This document shows, piece after piece, positions 1-11,289 of a stretch of 64,000 nucleotides of DNA. How positions within the stretch are numbered: the first letter of the stretch is position 1; each line of letters begins with the position of its first letter. The DNA comes from Acanthococcus lagerstroemiae (taxonomy: Eukaryota > Arthropoda > Insecta > Hemiptera > Eriococcidae). Location of the stretch: assembly GCA_031841125.1 (NCBI GenBank), contig CM063110.1, positions 33,433,214-33,497,213 of the forward strand, in the 5' to 3' direction. Below the pieces are notes generated by a model. The model had not been told where the DNA came from. It made no database searches and worked only from the letters and a program-made list of their open reading frames with translations. The position numbers and the translations under genes are program-made.

Positions 1-1458
1 TTAGTGTCACCGGTAACAGCTAGTATAAAGTATAATTCGTGCAGGCTACGTCCTCTTTGAAAAGTTCGAAATTACGAGTTCATGGGACGAAACGGCACGT
101 AGAATCGCGAACAAATCGCTGGCCCCTTTCAGTCCTCCTTCCGGCTGGAGAAAGAATAATAATCTCCTCAGGCTGGATGCGAAAACTCATCGAACAACAT
201 CTGTCCGTCCCGGTTAGTTTTAAGACTTTGTATTTTCAGCCACTAAGAGACTATTTTTTTCCTGCTGAGTTGGGAAAGTGGCGGTAGAATTTTCTTGCAA
301 GAGCAAAGAGCCTTGTGCCAGGAGCGTGCGCCCGAATTCGGGACTCGGAAGGAAACGATTGTAAACATAAGCTTAGAACGGAGCCGGGCCGGATTCGCCG
401 CAAGATTATTTCACGAATTGGTCCCTCCATCCTTTTGATTCTTCGATCGCAAAGTCGGAACGCCACGGAACCACAAACATTCTAGAAGAAACAAGCTTTA
501 GTTTCTTTTTGGGTGATAAAATTTTCTGTACCCCAAAAAAGAGGGCCTCGAACATACCACTGAATTTGGAATTTTAAATGGGAAGATGTCGAACAAAGTA
601 TCGAAGCAGGTTTTGTTTTAAGTCGCTGTTTCAGAATATCGCATCAGATATCTGATTTAAGCCAAAATATCTGAATTCCCAGACTAAATTAGGCAAAACT
701 GACTTGGCTTGAGAAAATGGACCAACTATCAAAATAGAGGTTCATAAGTCATTAATCTGAATAAATAAATTCATAAATACAGCTTGCTTTCTTTTCCACA
801 AAGAATAAAAATGAAAACAAACACCTGTTACTCTGTTCGAACATTTAATCAGCTTTCTGATATGACTCCAATTCGGGCCTTATAATCCAAGCTTGACTCC
901 TTTCAGTATACAAAACTGTTTCAACTTAGAAAATCGAACGTATTGGAATCCGGGTTTGTAGATCGCCGAGTTTGACTATTTAATTAGATTTTTAATCCGC
1001 GATCTTGATTCGGCTCTCAAATTTGACCTCATTCGAAGCCATCAAATAAAATTTTTCTGCAGGAAACTTGAACAAAGTATCGAAATAAAGGGGTTTCTTG
1101 TCGTTCATTCTAAAAAGCTTATTCGATCAAACCCAGGTTGACGTCCAAAATCCAACGTGTTAACTCCTTTAAATGGGCAAAATCGACCGAATTGAGAAAT
1201 CGAACCAAGCTCGGAAATAGGAGTTTTGTGGGTCGCTGAATTCGAAAATTCAATCATATTTTTAACCCGATTCCGATGCGACTCCCGAATGCAGTTTTTT
1301 CTTTTCACAGTGCTAATTTGCAAAGTGTTACCTCGAAACATGGAAAAAGCATCTTCCGTTTTCAAAATTAGTATTACTGGGATCCTGTCCACAAAGAGGA
1401 CGAAAAAGTCCACCTTTGCCACTTGACCCCGATTTGATCCAATAAAATGGGGACCCGG
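1..1458. other. gene-free AT-rich tract
   Basis: I see no gene here. The short reading frames have no recognisable domain. The stretch around 840-1260 contains degenerate phrases of the type 'cgctgaattcgaaaa' and 'cgacctc' that recur elsewhere in the window (about 10.1, 34.6, 46.2 and 62.7 kb), so it probably belongs to an old dispersed non-coding repeat. Confidence 0.6.
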
Positions 1459-2215
1459 GCAATTAGGCGCGGACGATTGGGCGCGGCCGATTGGCCGCAG
1501 AGAATGAGGCGCGAACCAACTGGACGCGATGGGCATTCAGGCGCGGGAGAGACGACTGGGCGCGAAATCTGGTTTCATTATTGAGTTTCTTTTTTGAATT
1601 CTCATCTGCATTTCCCACTACATCTATCGGTGGTTTTCTGTTCCATTTTCGCAGAATGTGATGAAACGATTGCGTTCATGTCACGAAAATGATCCTCGCA
1701 TCAATTTATGCGAGCGATCTATGCAAAACATCCGAACTCCAAAGTGGTAGGAAGCGTTTGATAAGAATCTGTTAGGATGTTTTTCTGTGTCTTTCCCATG
1801 GACTTAGGATGTGCGCAAGGTCAACCCACATTTTCTCAGCTTAGGCATGACTGAGCTCCAAAATTTGTACATGGACATGTGTATTAAGCTTCAGACAATT
1901 GGCTGAACACCCATTTCGCCAAACCCACTCCCTTCACCTCAGCTGAAACAGTTTTTTGCTTCTTTTGTAAATTTTTGACATTGCTACATAAGATGTTTAC
2001 TGAACTACGTTCTACGTCTATATGCCTCATTTTTCGGTTTTTATTCATTTTATGTTCTACATTTATTTTTCTACTCATTTGATATTTCATAATACCGATT
2101 ACTTCGTTTTTTAGACGCCTAATTTTGTTATGGCGCCCAATCGTCTTCTCGCTTACTTGACACCCTCCCTCTTTTCGCCCAATTGTCTGCGCCTAATCGG
2201 CCGCGCTTAATTGAC
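1459..2215. mobile_element. non-autonomous foldback DNA element with GCGCGG-motif ends
   Basis: The two ends (about 1459-1570 and 2112-2215) are inverted relative to each other and are built from a short motif repeated several times, of the form AATTRGGCGCGGNC. The left end reads CAATTAGGCGCGGACGATTG; the reverse complement of the right end reads CAATTAAGCGCGGCCGATTA and continues with further GGCGC units. The interior is AT-rich and holds only a 68-residue minus-strand frame (1884-2090) of no recognised family. Multiple short repeats in inverted terminal blocks are a feature of foldback or MULE-like elements, but no transposase is visible, so the superfamily is an inference. No target duplication was identified. 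Confidence 0.6.
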
Positions 2216-4023
2216 ACTAACCTATAAAATGCCTTAATTCGCGTATACACGTACCACCAGGAGCGCTAATGTCGTAGACGAAAACATGATACGTGTACAT
2301 TACACCATATGTATAAGAACGTGTGCTCATAAAAGTGTTGCTCGCGGCTTTTATATTGATTTTTATGAAAAAATACTAAGAAAAACGGTTGTAGCCATTT
2401 TCATTCCCTATCAGATGAGCTTAATCTCGGATTTTTTGGATAACTTTTTCTATCATCATCCTCCCATGTCATGTTTTCGTCCAAATCCACCAATCAGTGA
2501 ACAGTATATTATTTTCCAACTTTGTTAATTTGCTTAACTGACAAAATTTTACGATATTTGAATTTAAGAGACTCGAAATGGTTGAAAAGATAAACAATTT
2601 TCCGAAATTAACAGTCCAAAAGGAACCGAATTCCGATACGTTGTTCAATTTTCCACATTGAGTGAGTTTAGCTCAACAAAAGTGTCTTATTTGGATTTTA
2701 GGGCTCGTAGGAAGATTAAGAAGTGAAAGAAAAACTTGTTGCTTCCCCCACAGAAAAAGAAGACAATTTGCCATAAATGAGAACTTTTCTTCTTTATTTG
2801 AAGGAACAAAAAAATTGCTGCTCTTCTTTTTTTAATGAAAAGAACTTCGTTCCTTTTTCTAAGGAAAGGTAAATGAATAAATTGTTCAGTTTTTTGAAGA
2901 ATGAGCTCGTAGTTGAAAAAAAGAGAAGAAAACAGTTTCTGCTTCCGTTTTCCTCCGAGAATGAACTTCTTTTCTTGAGAAAAGAGAAGAAAATCATTTC
3001 TTCTATTTGCCGAATGAAAGGAAATTGATCTGGAGGAAGGCTAAACAAATTGTATCATTTTTTGAAGAACGAGAAACATTTTTTTTTTTTTTTGAGTTGA
3101 AGAAATTTGTCCCTTCTCTATTATGAATGAAATAAATTTCACTTCGTTGTCTGAGAATAGAAAAACTCGTTTTCTCTCCTGGAGGATGGGGAACATCTTC
3201 CCTTCTAGGATTTTATTCCTTTCTGTCAGGAATATAACCCGTGTCTCTTTTCTCAGGAAAAATAACGAAAATTACTTCTTCTTTCCCGAATGAGAAGGAC
3301 GGCATTTCAGAACCCTGGTCACGTTCCTTTGAATCGCCTCAACATATTCGAAGCGCTCCCCCTTCATCGTCATTTTAAATTTAGGAAATAAAAAAAAAGT
3401 CTAACCAAGCCAGATGAGTAGGACGAATGGTGAATCCTGGTGACTGACTTTTGAGCCAAAAATTGAGTGACGAGTGTCGAGAAATGGGCTGGCGCATTGT
3501 CTTCTGTATCTTGCTAAAAGAAAAAAAATCATCGGTGCGGTACAATTCCGGTCTCACGCGTCGAATCTACGTTGTTCCATGGCAATATTTGTAGGATGCT
3601 GCATTTACTTTTTGGCCTGGTGGCACAAATTCATCGTGGATAATCCCGCGAGAATCAAAACAAGAAAGTGGAAGGGCGCTCCCCTCGCAGATCATTCTCC
3701 AGCGAGCGCATACCACTATAAAACCGTGTCTCGGCTTTAACAAGCATCCTCATATGCGATTTCTAACAATTTGAATGTTTCCGAACCACTTTTTCCAACT
3801 TTGAAAAAAAAATTTGTGTGCGCAGGCCTGCTTCATTGTGACGAAGTAACGAAAACATGTCACTTCAAAGGAACACAATCAGTCCCTACACGAAGTTGCA
3901 GCACTGACATTTCAATTTTGGATAGCTAAGGGATGATATTGCATAGTTCCGGCGTCGGCTAACAGATAGCGTCAGTTGTACATTGTATGCAAAATTAGTC
4001 CCGTGAATTTTTGAATACTCTGT
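2216..4023. other. gene-free tract with purine/pyrimidine-biased block
   Basis: Positions 2700-3300 are dominated by GAAGAAAAG and its complement TTCTTTTC in alternating orientation, which produces spurious Phe/Ser/Lys-rich reading frames. The 88-residue frame at 3474-3740 has no recognisable domain and no supporting signals. I see no gene. Confidence 0.5.
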
Positions 4024-4282
4024 GCATAGGCGTAGCTAGAACTTTTTCCAAGAGGGGACAAAAAGATAGAATTTGTGCAAGTGCAAGATCAGTGTGGTGC
4101 CAGTCACTCATTTTCGTTGTATAGCGTCTGGGCCTCTAGACAAATCTTATTTTCTGCGAATTTTATTCAGTTGGCTTTAAATATTCGAAAATAATCTTGT
4201 AAACACTGGAACATGATTTTTTTTTCGAAATGGGGGGGGGTCAATTGTCCCCTTGCCCCTCGCTGGCTACGCTTATGACGCT
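4024..4282. mobile_element. short inverted-repeat element (MITE-like)
   Basis: The left end near 4026 reads GCATAGGCGTAGCTAG and the reverse complement of the right end near 4264-4279 reads TCATAAGCGTAGCCAG, 12 of 16 identical. A second inward block (AAGAGGGGACAAAAA on the left, CAAGGGGACAATTG on the reverse complement of the right) extends the symmetry. The length of about 260 bp and lack of coding sequence fit a non-autonomous DNA element. The target duplication is unclear, so the exact ends are approximate. Confidence 0.5.
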
Positions 4283-4639
4283 GTGTATTACAGAAAAAGA
4301 AGATAGACATTTTTTTCTTCGTTTAAATGAAAATTGTAGGGGGTGAGGGCAAACAGTTTTTATTTTAGTGAAAAGAGAAAGAAAATTATGTGCTCCTAAC
4401 AAGAAGAATTTTCTCCCTTCAGAAGAGAGAAAAGACGATTTTCTCATCAAAAATTTGCCTCATAAACCTAAAGTTTTACGTGCTAGTAGTATTGAACTCC
4501 CAATCTAATTTAGAAATTCAAAAATATAAAAAAATTAATAATTGACATGATAAATTTTAATTCGCTATACTGAATAATAATAGTAAAAGATGAAATCATC
4601 AAATTAGCACCGAAAAATTCGGATTTTAGGAGCCCGAAT

Positions 4640-4810
4640 ACCATTTAAAAATCCAAAATTGGTGACACTGTCCAGCTCTGCTTTGATGGAGGGTTAATTT
4701 ATTCACATCAAAACTACACCTCAGCACTGGAAGATTCTCGGCCGTCCTATATCGATTGGATTTAACTTTGCATTAAAAAAAGATAGAAAAGAAAATGGGG
4801 GGGGGGGAAT
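4640..4810 (+). repeat. dispersed repeat, copy 1
   Basis: This block shares order and wording with 10395-10555 in the same orientation: a 'gtgacactgtcc / cagtacagtgtcc' start, then 'caaaactacacctcagcactggaagattc' versus 'aaaactcgaccttagcacctgaagatcc', then an A-rich run followed by a G-run. The two copies are diverged but collinear over about 160 bp. No coding potential; the family is not recognised. Confidence 0.55.
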
Positions 4811-5815
4811 TTTTTGATTTTTTGTTACACTTTAATCTGAAGTTGCCGTTCGATTTTCTCTAGTAGTCAGGTTGATTTTGTCAATTTCAAGTTTCAAATT
4901 TGAATTTGGAGAAGTCAAATTAAAATGGGATCACAAAATCCGATGAGCATAAATCGAAATTTGATTAAAAATCTGAATAAATTTTTGAAAACGACTCCAA
5001 AAAACTTTGCTGAATTCTTTCAGCGAACTCAAACTGGTCCATTTGAAGGAGTCATATTGAGATTTTGAAATCTAAATTGAGGTTGGACCCAACGTTTGAT
5101 AGAATTTTCACTGAAGATTTCTTGGGTTTCTTAAGTAAAATCTTAAGTTCTCAGTGTGTACCAAAGAACGCTCAATCACGTACCGTAGTCCGAAGTTAAA
5201 ACAAAATGTTCTTTGTCAGTTCTTGCTCAACACTACTCAGCACGTCTAGAAGCAAAGCGAAGAGGAAAGGTGCACCGCCTCCGCCATTACGAATCTGTGG
5301 AGTCGGGATGTTTTTAGAAAATTCGACGACTTATACGTCATTTTGGACGTGAGTCAACAAAGCGTGAAAGTAAGATTTAAAAAAAAATTTTCGCGAAGAG
5401 TTCGACCATTTAGTTGGAATTTTGAATATCAGTCGGCAAACTATAAAGTCGTTGAATTGGTTTTTATTGCATAAAATTTTGCCGAGCCGGCATTTTCGAT
5501 ATACTCCAAGCTCATGCTGAAAAGGCTTGCTATGATCGCAACACTCGAGGAATAATTTTGTCCCATGGTGATCCGGATTCGAGTTTAATAGACAGATTGA
5601 AGGGTTGGACCAATTCGTGTGACACCCTGTATATTTCACTCACTCGTCCACAGCAGCTCGCTATTGCTGGACACCTGGACAGCAGAGGCACGATGGTCGG
5701 AAAATTCAGCGACCTTATGCTTTCTCGCCAACCTCACACCGCATCATACATAGTGTTCAGGTTCCGAGTCGCCTAGTCTCGAGCAATTAATATTGTACCC
5801 GTATGACCACAAAAA
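4811..5815. other. gene-free tract
   Basis: No gene is supported. The frames at 5331-5639 (minus) and 5558-5776 (plus) overlap each other and match no family I know. The phrase TGTGACACCCTGTATATTT near 5619 resembles an end of some DNA transposons, but no partner end was found. Confidence 0.4.
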
Positions 5816-6420
5816 TTAATCTTTTTCGGTTTCGGTGGTTGCCGCGCCGCCAGCCCCGCTCAGTCCACCTCGATAGACCGGACAGTGAAGGAAATAGAAC
5901 GAGGGCAGAGGAGGTGCGACGTGGAAAAAAGTAATAAAAAACAGAAAGAGAAGTTGGTACACCCTTCCACTCCCAGTCGGAAAAATGGTCGCTCGCATTG
6001 AAGATTGAACGCGTCCGGCGCGACGCTGCAAAACGTCCCTTATAGGCTAAATGAGCGGCTAATTAGGGAGAGTGAAATGTTGACGGAGAAATTTTCGCCG
6101 GTCGCGGGTAAATTATGTTTGCTTTTGTCCATCGGGCCCAGTCGGCCCGCCGTTTAGCCATTCGTCCGGTCGAAGGGTCAAAACTAAATGACCAAATTTG
6201 GCGCTTGAAGGAGAGCGTTGTAGGAAGAGCCGTCGAAGAATCGAGCTGCGTGCGACAAGCGACGACTATTCGACTGGAACCGACGGGCGCGATCTGCGAA
6301 AGGGTCGCATTTTGTCGAAGATAACCGCTAGGACGAGTAAATTTTCTAATTTGTTTCCGATTCGTGTGTGGTCAAGAGTGCTTATAATTGGACGGCTACC
6401 TGTACCGCTATAAGGTGTGG
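5816..6420. other. CpG-rich, apparently unique block
   Basis: The composition changes sharply to CpG-rich DNA with CGCG, GCGCG and CCGGCG words and no internal repeats, in contrast to the AT-rich transposon-laden flanks. The overlapping short frames (6115-6413) have no recognisable domain. It may be host regulatory or first-exon DNA, but nothing in the sequence proves this. Confidence 0.4.
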
Positions 6421-6810
6421 TATGTACAGTGCCCGGTAGCCCGATATCAATTTAGAGTCGTACAGGGTAATTTTCGGACCGTTTAAAACCTGAGACCATT
6501 TCCGGACAGCCAATATTACTTGATAAATTACTAACAAATTCGAGTTTTCCATGGAAAAATGTGACAACGTTAGATTAGGCTAGAATCATAACTAAGAAGA
6601 TCCAATTTTATCGAAAATCAGTGAAACATGGTTTCTGGTAGTAAACGGCGCGCTGAATTACGTCATGTCACTCGTTTTCACGTTCGCCAGGGCTTCCTTT
6701 CTTAGATATTGGGCTGTGCAAGCCAGCTTGAGAACCATAACTAACATTTTGACTCCAATATATGAATTTTGTGTTCCCCCTCCCCCCTTCAATTTAGTTA
6801 GTGTTACCGT

Positions 6811-6830
6811 AGAAGAAGAAGAAGAAGAAA
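6811..6830 (+). repeat. (GAA)n microsatellite
   Basis: About six GAA/AGA units directly abut the left end of the foldback element that follows. Confidence 0.85.
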
Positions 6831-7055
6831 TAGTATATTACACGCCAAGAGTCAAAAGTGAGTGTTTACATGCGAGGGAAAGTTGGCGAATAAACGTAGC
6901 GAGTGAGCAATTCCTGAGTCATGTAAACTCACTTTTGGTTCTTGTTTTGTAAAATATTTTCCACAACAAGAGCCAAAAGTGAGTTTACATGACTCGGGAA
7001 TTGCTCACTCGCCATGTAAACACTCACTTTCGACTCTTGGTGTGTAATATACTAT
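6830..7055. mobile_element. foldback MITE with double-hairpin architecture
   Basis: The outer ends ATAGTATATTACAC and its complement (about 6830 and 7055) begin two arms of about 100 bp that are almost exact reverse complements. The left arm carries an extra segment of about 27 bp near 6872-6900. Each arm is also internally palindromic: CAAGAGTCAAAAGTGAG with TTTACATG on one side is matched by CATGTAAA and CTCACTTTTGG on the other. The AT-rich central loop is short (about 6945-6970). High arm identity implies recent insertion or hairpin-maintained homogeneity. The superfamily is not determinable; flanking TA dinucleotides would fit a Tc1/mariner-type target. Confidence 0.85.
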
Positions 7056-8188
7056 TTTACAATACATGATCAGGAAGGGAAACCATTAACCGCTTTGTTT
7101 TATCAAGAAAGCAACGATAAAGAATTCAGCATGTGTATTTTCCCAACTAAACGGAAACCTGCAGTTCCGATAACAAATAATATCAGGAAGCAACAATTGC
7201 TATGAGATAACGCCGTAATAACATCCTCGGTATTAGTCGGCCATTCTCGGCATCCGTCAGGGTATTCTTGGTGTCGCTCCGTTGGTATCGATAAAAGAGT
7301 TATATTTCTGGTTTTGATGTATTGAATTCAGCATTGAATTTGCTGTGGAAGGCCTCACAATTCGTCGGCCCATAAACAAGATGGGAACAGGCTGTCTTCA
7401 GTTACATAATTTTCTAGAAGATAGTCGAAGAAGTTGTCCATTTACTTCGTGGCAGGTTTTAGTTACATTAATGCAACTAAAGCATCTTCTGCAGACTCAT
7501 TGCTAAGGAAAAGTAATCCGAAAACGTATTTCAGAACTTTATTAAGTATCTTCATTCTCTTCATTTTCATAAATTTCAGCTAGATGTGCTTTTTGTATTG
7601 CCCACCACCAGCTTTGTTCCAAATCGAACCTACAGCCTCGCACTGTAATTGAGGGTCAGACTTCCCGGATTCATGCACAGTCTTGCACGATGGTCTTCCA
7701 ATCTACTATAGGAAGCATGCACACTTTATATTGATTACGGGTGTGTTTCAATGTTTGATAGTTCGCAGCCCCTTTCTAAATTAAACGAAACATGGGAGCG
7801 AATTTGAGTACAGCCTTTCCAGCTTCGGTTTTGGCTGACTTCTCATCCCTGATTCAAGGAACTCAGAAAAACAGTTCATAACTTCACCACCATCGGGCGC
7901 TAAAGTGAAAAAGTGCCGTCATTCTAAGTAGCCCCCAATGCTCAAAGTAAACTCACTTTATGGTACATTTCAGTAATATTTCCAAACAGTTCTAATTTTC
8001 TGATTTTGAACAAAAATATTCACACGTGTCAATGAATCAACTTCCTATCACCATCATCATCATCAACAACATTATAATTTGACAGAAATATGATTTTTAA
8101 AAATAATTTCAGTTGAAAAAAGACTCAACATTTCCTAATGCGTTTGCGTGAAGACCTTTTTTACAATAACAAAACATTTGTAGATCGC
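7056..8188. other. gene-free tract
   Basis: No gene is visible. A short imperfect (CAT)n/(ATC)n run lies at about 8049-8066. The word AAAGTAAACTCACTTTA near 7945 resembles the palindromic core of the foldback element upstream. Confidence 0.5.
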
Positions 8189-8196
8189 ACTGCGCG
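8189..8196 (+). repeat. target-site duplication, left (hAT-like element)
   Basis: ACTGCGCG here pairs with GCTGCGCG at 8705-8712, seven of eight bases identical, directly outside the CAGTG ends. Confidence 0.75.
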
Positions 8197-8704
8197 CAGT
8201 GTTGGAAGAACGCAAAAATCATTGTTCTCGTTCCCATTCGTTCTTCTCTAACTGCATGGTTCTCATTCATGTTCTTTGTTCTCCTTACCTTAAAATTACC
8301 AACGTTCCCATTCTTGTTCCCACCTCGGTCCTGTTCCCGTTCCCGTCTCCCGCTCTCATTCTCATTCTCGTTACGAGAACGAGAACAGCATGCCGTTTTC
8401 CTTTTCGTTCTCGTTCGTTCTTCCAATATCCGAGTACTGCAGTTTGATTTATTTCATTGAAAAATATATATAATTTAGTGATTTTAGGCTTTCAGAACTT
8501 TACACTTTCGCACCAGTTGCAAAGGTGTTGGAAGAACGCAAAAATCATCTTGTTCCCGTTTGTTCTTCTCTAACTGCATGGTTTTCATTCATATGTTCCT
8601 CGTCCTCCTTACCCTATAATTACCAACGTTCTCGTTCTTGTTCCCAATCTGGTCCTGTAGGTTCCCATTTCCCGTTTTCGTTCTCGTTCGTTCTACCAAC
8701 ACTG
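8197..8704. mobile_element. non-autonomous hAT-like element, internally duplicated
   Basis: The element starts CAGTGTTGGAAGAACG and ends with its near complement CGTTCTACCAACACTG. It is flanked by ACTGCGCG (8189-8196) and GCTGCGCG (8705-8712), an 8-bp target duplication with one mismatch. CAGTG-type ends and 8-bp duplications are hallmarks of the hAT superfamily. Inside, the body is present twice in direct orientation: unit 1 at about 8200-8432 and unit 2 at about 8526-8704, separated by about 90 bp of AT-rich DNA. Both units contain runs of degenerate GTTCCCGTTC/GTTCTCGTTC words. The apparent reading frames here are low-complexity by-products of those words. Confidence 0.8.
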
Positions 8705-8712
8705 GCTGCGCG

Positions 8713-8859
8713 CTCGCATCATCAAAGGCCTAAAGCAAAACACCAAAAGCCAAATGGATCGCGTAGAAAAACCAAAAAAATTAATCTCCTCTATGTGTTT
8801 ACCTCACTGTTGCGAATTATAATGTATATTTATGAATTTGCAACAAACGTCGATGTAAT
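8713..8859. other. flank of hAT-like element
   Basis: Mixed sequence without a recognisable gene. It is part of the longer 150-residue frame at 8525-8977, which begins inside the transposon and is therefore not accepted as a gene. Confidence 0.4.
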
Positions 8860-9450
8860 GCGAGAGGAGAAACTCGTGAACGTCGAAGCCGGCGCGACAT
8901 TTCGAGAAAAGTTACCATTTCAGTGGCTCGACCAACGTCCTGGCCGTGGCGGAGGTAGTGGTGTCGCGGCTAAATAGTCGCCGCGGACGGGCGGACCTAT
9001 ATAAGCGTGCGATCCGGCGAATGACAAATTCGGCCGCCGATGATATATTTCAAATTTACTTCGACCGAGCCGGCGATCACTTGATGGAGAAGTTAATCCT
9101 CTTCCTTTATAGATGCGGGTGAGGGGGTGCGGGCGTGAACGTAGGAAACGCGTTCGAGCGGACGCAGGTGGCGCGAAATTTTCAAATCGAAAAGGAAAAT
9201 ATTATCTGCTGGGAAACGGACGAAAGATAATGCCTATTTTAATTCTCGTCAATTCCAGTTTTTCAGTTTCGTCGTTCGCGATCTGTTCTGGGTGGCTGAG
9301 CCCGAGTCGACTGCTCGAGGGAAATGAACGAATCGGGGAAGATATAATTTCCCGAAATATCGAAATGGAAATTGCGATAGATAGAGAAGGGCGCGAAAAG
9401 ACGCGTATCGATTGGTTTTCCTTGATTTTTCGTAAACTACACCGATGTAA
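8860..9450. other. CpG-rich, apparently unique block
   Basis: CpG-dense, non-repetitive sequence with GGCGAATG, CCGGCG and GCGCGAAA words lies between AT-rich flanks. A TATATAAG motif occurs near 8998-9005. Overlapping frames on both strands (9113-9457 plus, 9249-9497 minus) carry no domain I recognise. This is a candidate host regulatory or exon-bearing region; no more can be said from sequence alone. Confidence 0.4.
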
Positions 9451-10394
9451 CGTTTAATATACTTTTTTTTCTTTCTCCGTTCTCGTATTCCCGGCACGGG
9501 TTATTGATACAACGATAGCTATATTTAGTAGACTAACTCGAACTTCGTGTACAACTTCGAGACGGTTTAATGTTCTCTCAGACGTATGTGAGTCTGTAGG
9601 GCTCAACGAAACGTTACTAGGCTGTCTGAGACTCAAAGGTGGATGGTGGGCTTCTCCACGTTCACATATGAACGAGCGTTTGTGTGTTACTAGATTTTAA
9701 TTCTTACTCATCCGTCTACCAGTTTGAAGCTTCGATATTGAGTCCAGAGGCAAAATGATCAGTACCATATTCATTAACATCAAAACGGCCGTTGCTTCCA
9801 TCAGATATTCAGTCTTGTTGACTCATACTAGTAATACATGTGAGCCCGTTCATCTGCCAAAGAGGAAGTCTGTTCAATTTTTCAAGTCTGACAACGTTAC
9901 TCTTTTAAAGGGGTTAAATTAGAATGTAGGTGCCCAAAGTAGATCCAGATCAGAAATATAATCGAGATTTCGGAATCAGTGAACCAAGAGAAAAAAAAAA
10001 TCCGATAAGCTTAGAATTTTCAAATCGAGTCAATTTTAACACTCTAAGGGTTGAATTTGAGGGTTAAGAGCCAAAATTGGGAACAAATCGGAAATTGGAT
10101 CGAAGTTCCAGGATCGGAGACCTATAAAACTTCTATTCCGTGCCTTGTTCGATTTTTCAAGTCGGATCTTTTTCACCTATTTCAAGGAAGGAAATTTGGA
10201 TTTGGGAGCTCAAAGTGGGATCAGATCGGGACTTGCGAAACGAGCGACTTAGAATACCACTTTACGATACATTATTCCATTTTTTTTTTTTCTTCAAAAA
10301 ATCTGTCAGGCCTCTCGGAAAGAAATCGAATTCTGGCGTCCTAATTGAAGTCGGATCAAAACTCGATTTTCTAAATAGCAACCCAGAAAACCAC
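9451..10394. other. gene-free tract with dispersed degenerate repeat
   Basis: No gene. Positions 10020-10390 contain repeated phrases (aattgggaacaaatcggaaa, caaagtgggatcagatcggg) of a degenerate non-coding repeat. These create the overlapping Phe/Ser-rich reading frames at 10051-10403, which I do not accept as coding. Confidence 0.45.
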
Positions 10395-10555
10395 TGTTTT
10401 TAAAATCCTAAAGTCAGTACAGTGTCCCCGTTTTCTTTCGGGCGAAGGAGAATTTTTCTCCTCAAAATAAACTCGACCTTAGCACCTGAAGATCCCAGTT
10501 CACTTCGCGTCCGTCTTAGTTCGTAATAAAAAAAAGAAAAGAAATGGGGGCATTT
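10395..10555 (+). repeat. dispersed repeat, copy 2
   Basis: Diverged direct-orientation partner of 4640-4810, sharing the same order of landmarks and ending in an A-rich run followed by a G-run. Confidence 0.55.
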
Positions 10556-11289
10556 TCGTGCCACACCCTGAGTACGTTCCGAAGTCAATGGTAATGTGTA
10601 GTGTGCCCGGTGAAGATAAAATCTGTTTCGATTCAATCGCGTTCGTTCGTTCCCATCCGTAATCCACGTCAACCAAAATCCTCCCCCGAAGAACGGAACA
10701 AGTAAAATGCTCACTCGCCAAGAGGGGACGGAAAACCTGCGGCTTTTAATCGAACAGAGAATACTATGGCCTTTTGTAGAACCTAATAGTGGGTTCAATA
10801 TCAAACGCTGCGTACATGATAATCAGCCGCGAACTCCATCGCCTGAATTTAAAGCGAGTCTACTGAAAATAGCTGTACACTGAACAACCGCACTGATTTT
10901 ATTTTCGTTCGCTGGCGCCCGAAATTGAGTTCGTTAATGTACACGACTTTCTTTGTTGTCCGACACGAAGGCTTTGAAAAGTTATATTCCTTGAACGAGC
11001 AAGCCCTCTAAGAATTCTCTTTATTTGGAGTCATTGGCGCTCATGGTTCTAGACCTGACGAAGAGACACCTATATTCAAAATTTAGAAACTTAGACATTC
11101 TATGCTGTATTTCTTGTGCTCCTCATAGGCTAAGAAAACATTGGAACTACCCTCAGAAGTTTAAAAATTGAACCCTGGGCAGAGACGAACGCACCCGGGA
11201 AACATGTTCCAATTGAATTTAACTTTTTGTTTAATTGCAAGAATGAAATTCTAATTGTGGAATCTGAATCGGTACTGAATCTCAGATTT
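10556..11289. other. gene-free tract
   Basis: The frame at 10400-10804 (minus) overlaps the dispersed repeat and has no recognised domain. Nothing else supportable is seen. Confidence 0.4.

Noticed and set aside
2794..3048. 84-residue Phe/Ser-rich frame
   Set aside because: It lies wholly inside GAAGAAAAG-type simple sequence.
5558..5776. Possible mariner-type transposon end at 'gtgacaccctgtatattt'
   Set aside because: No inverted partner and no transposase motif within several kilobases.
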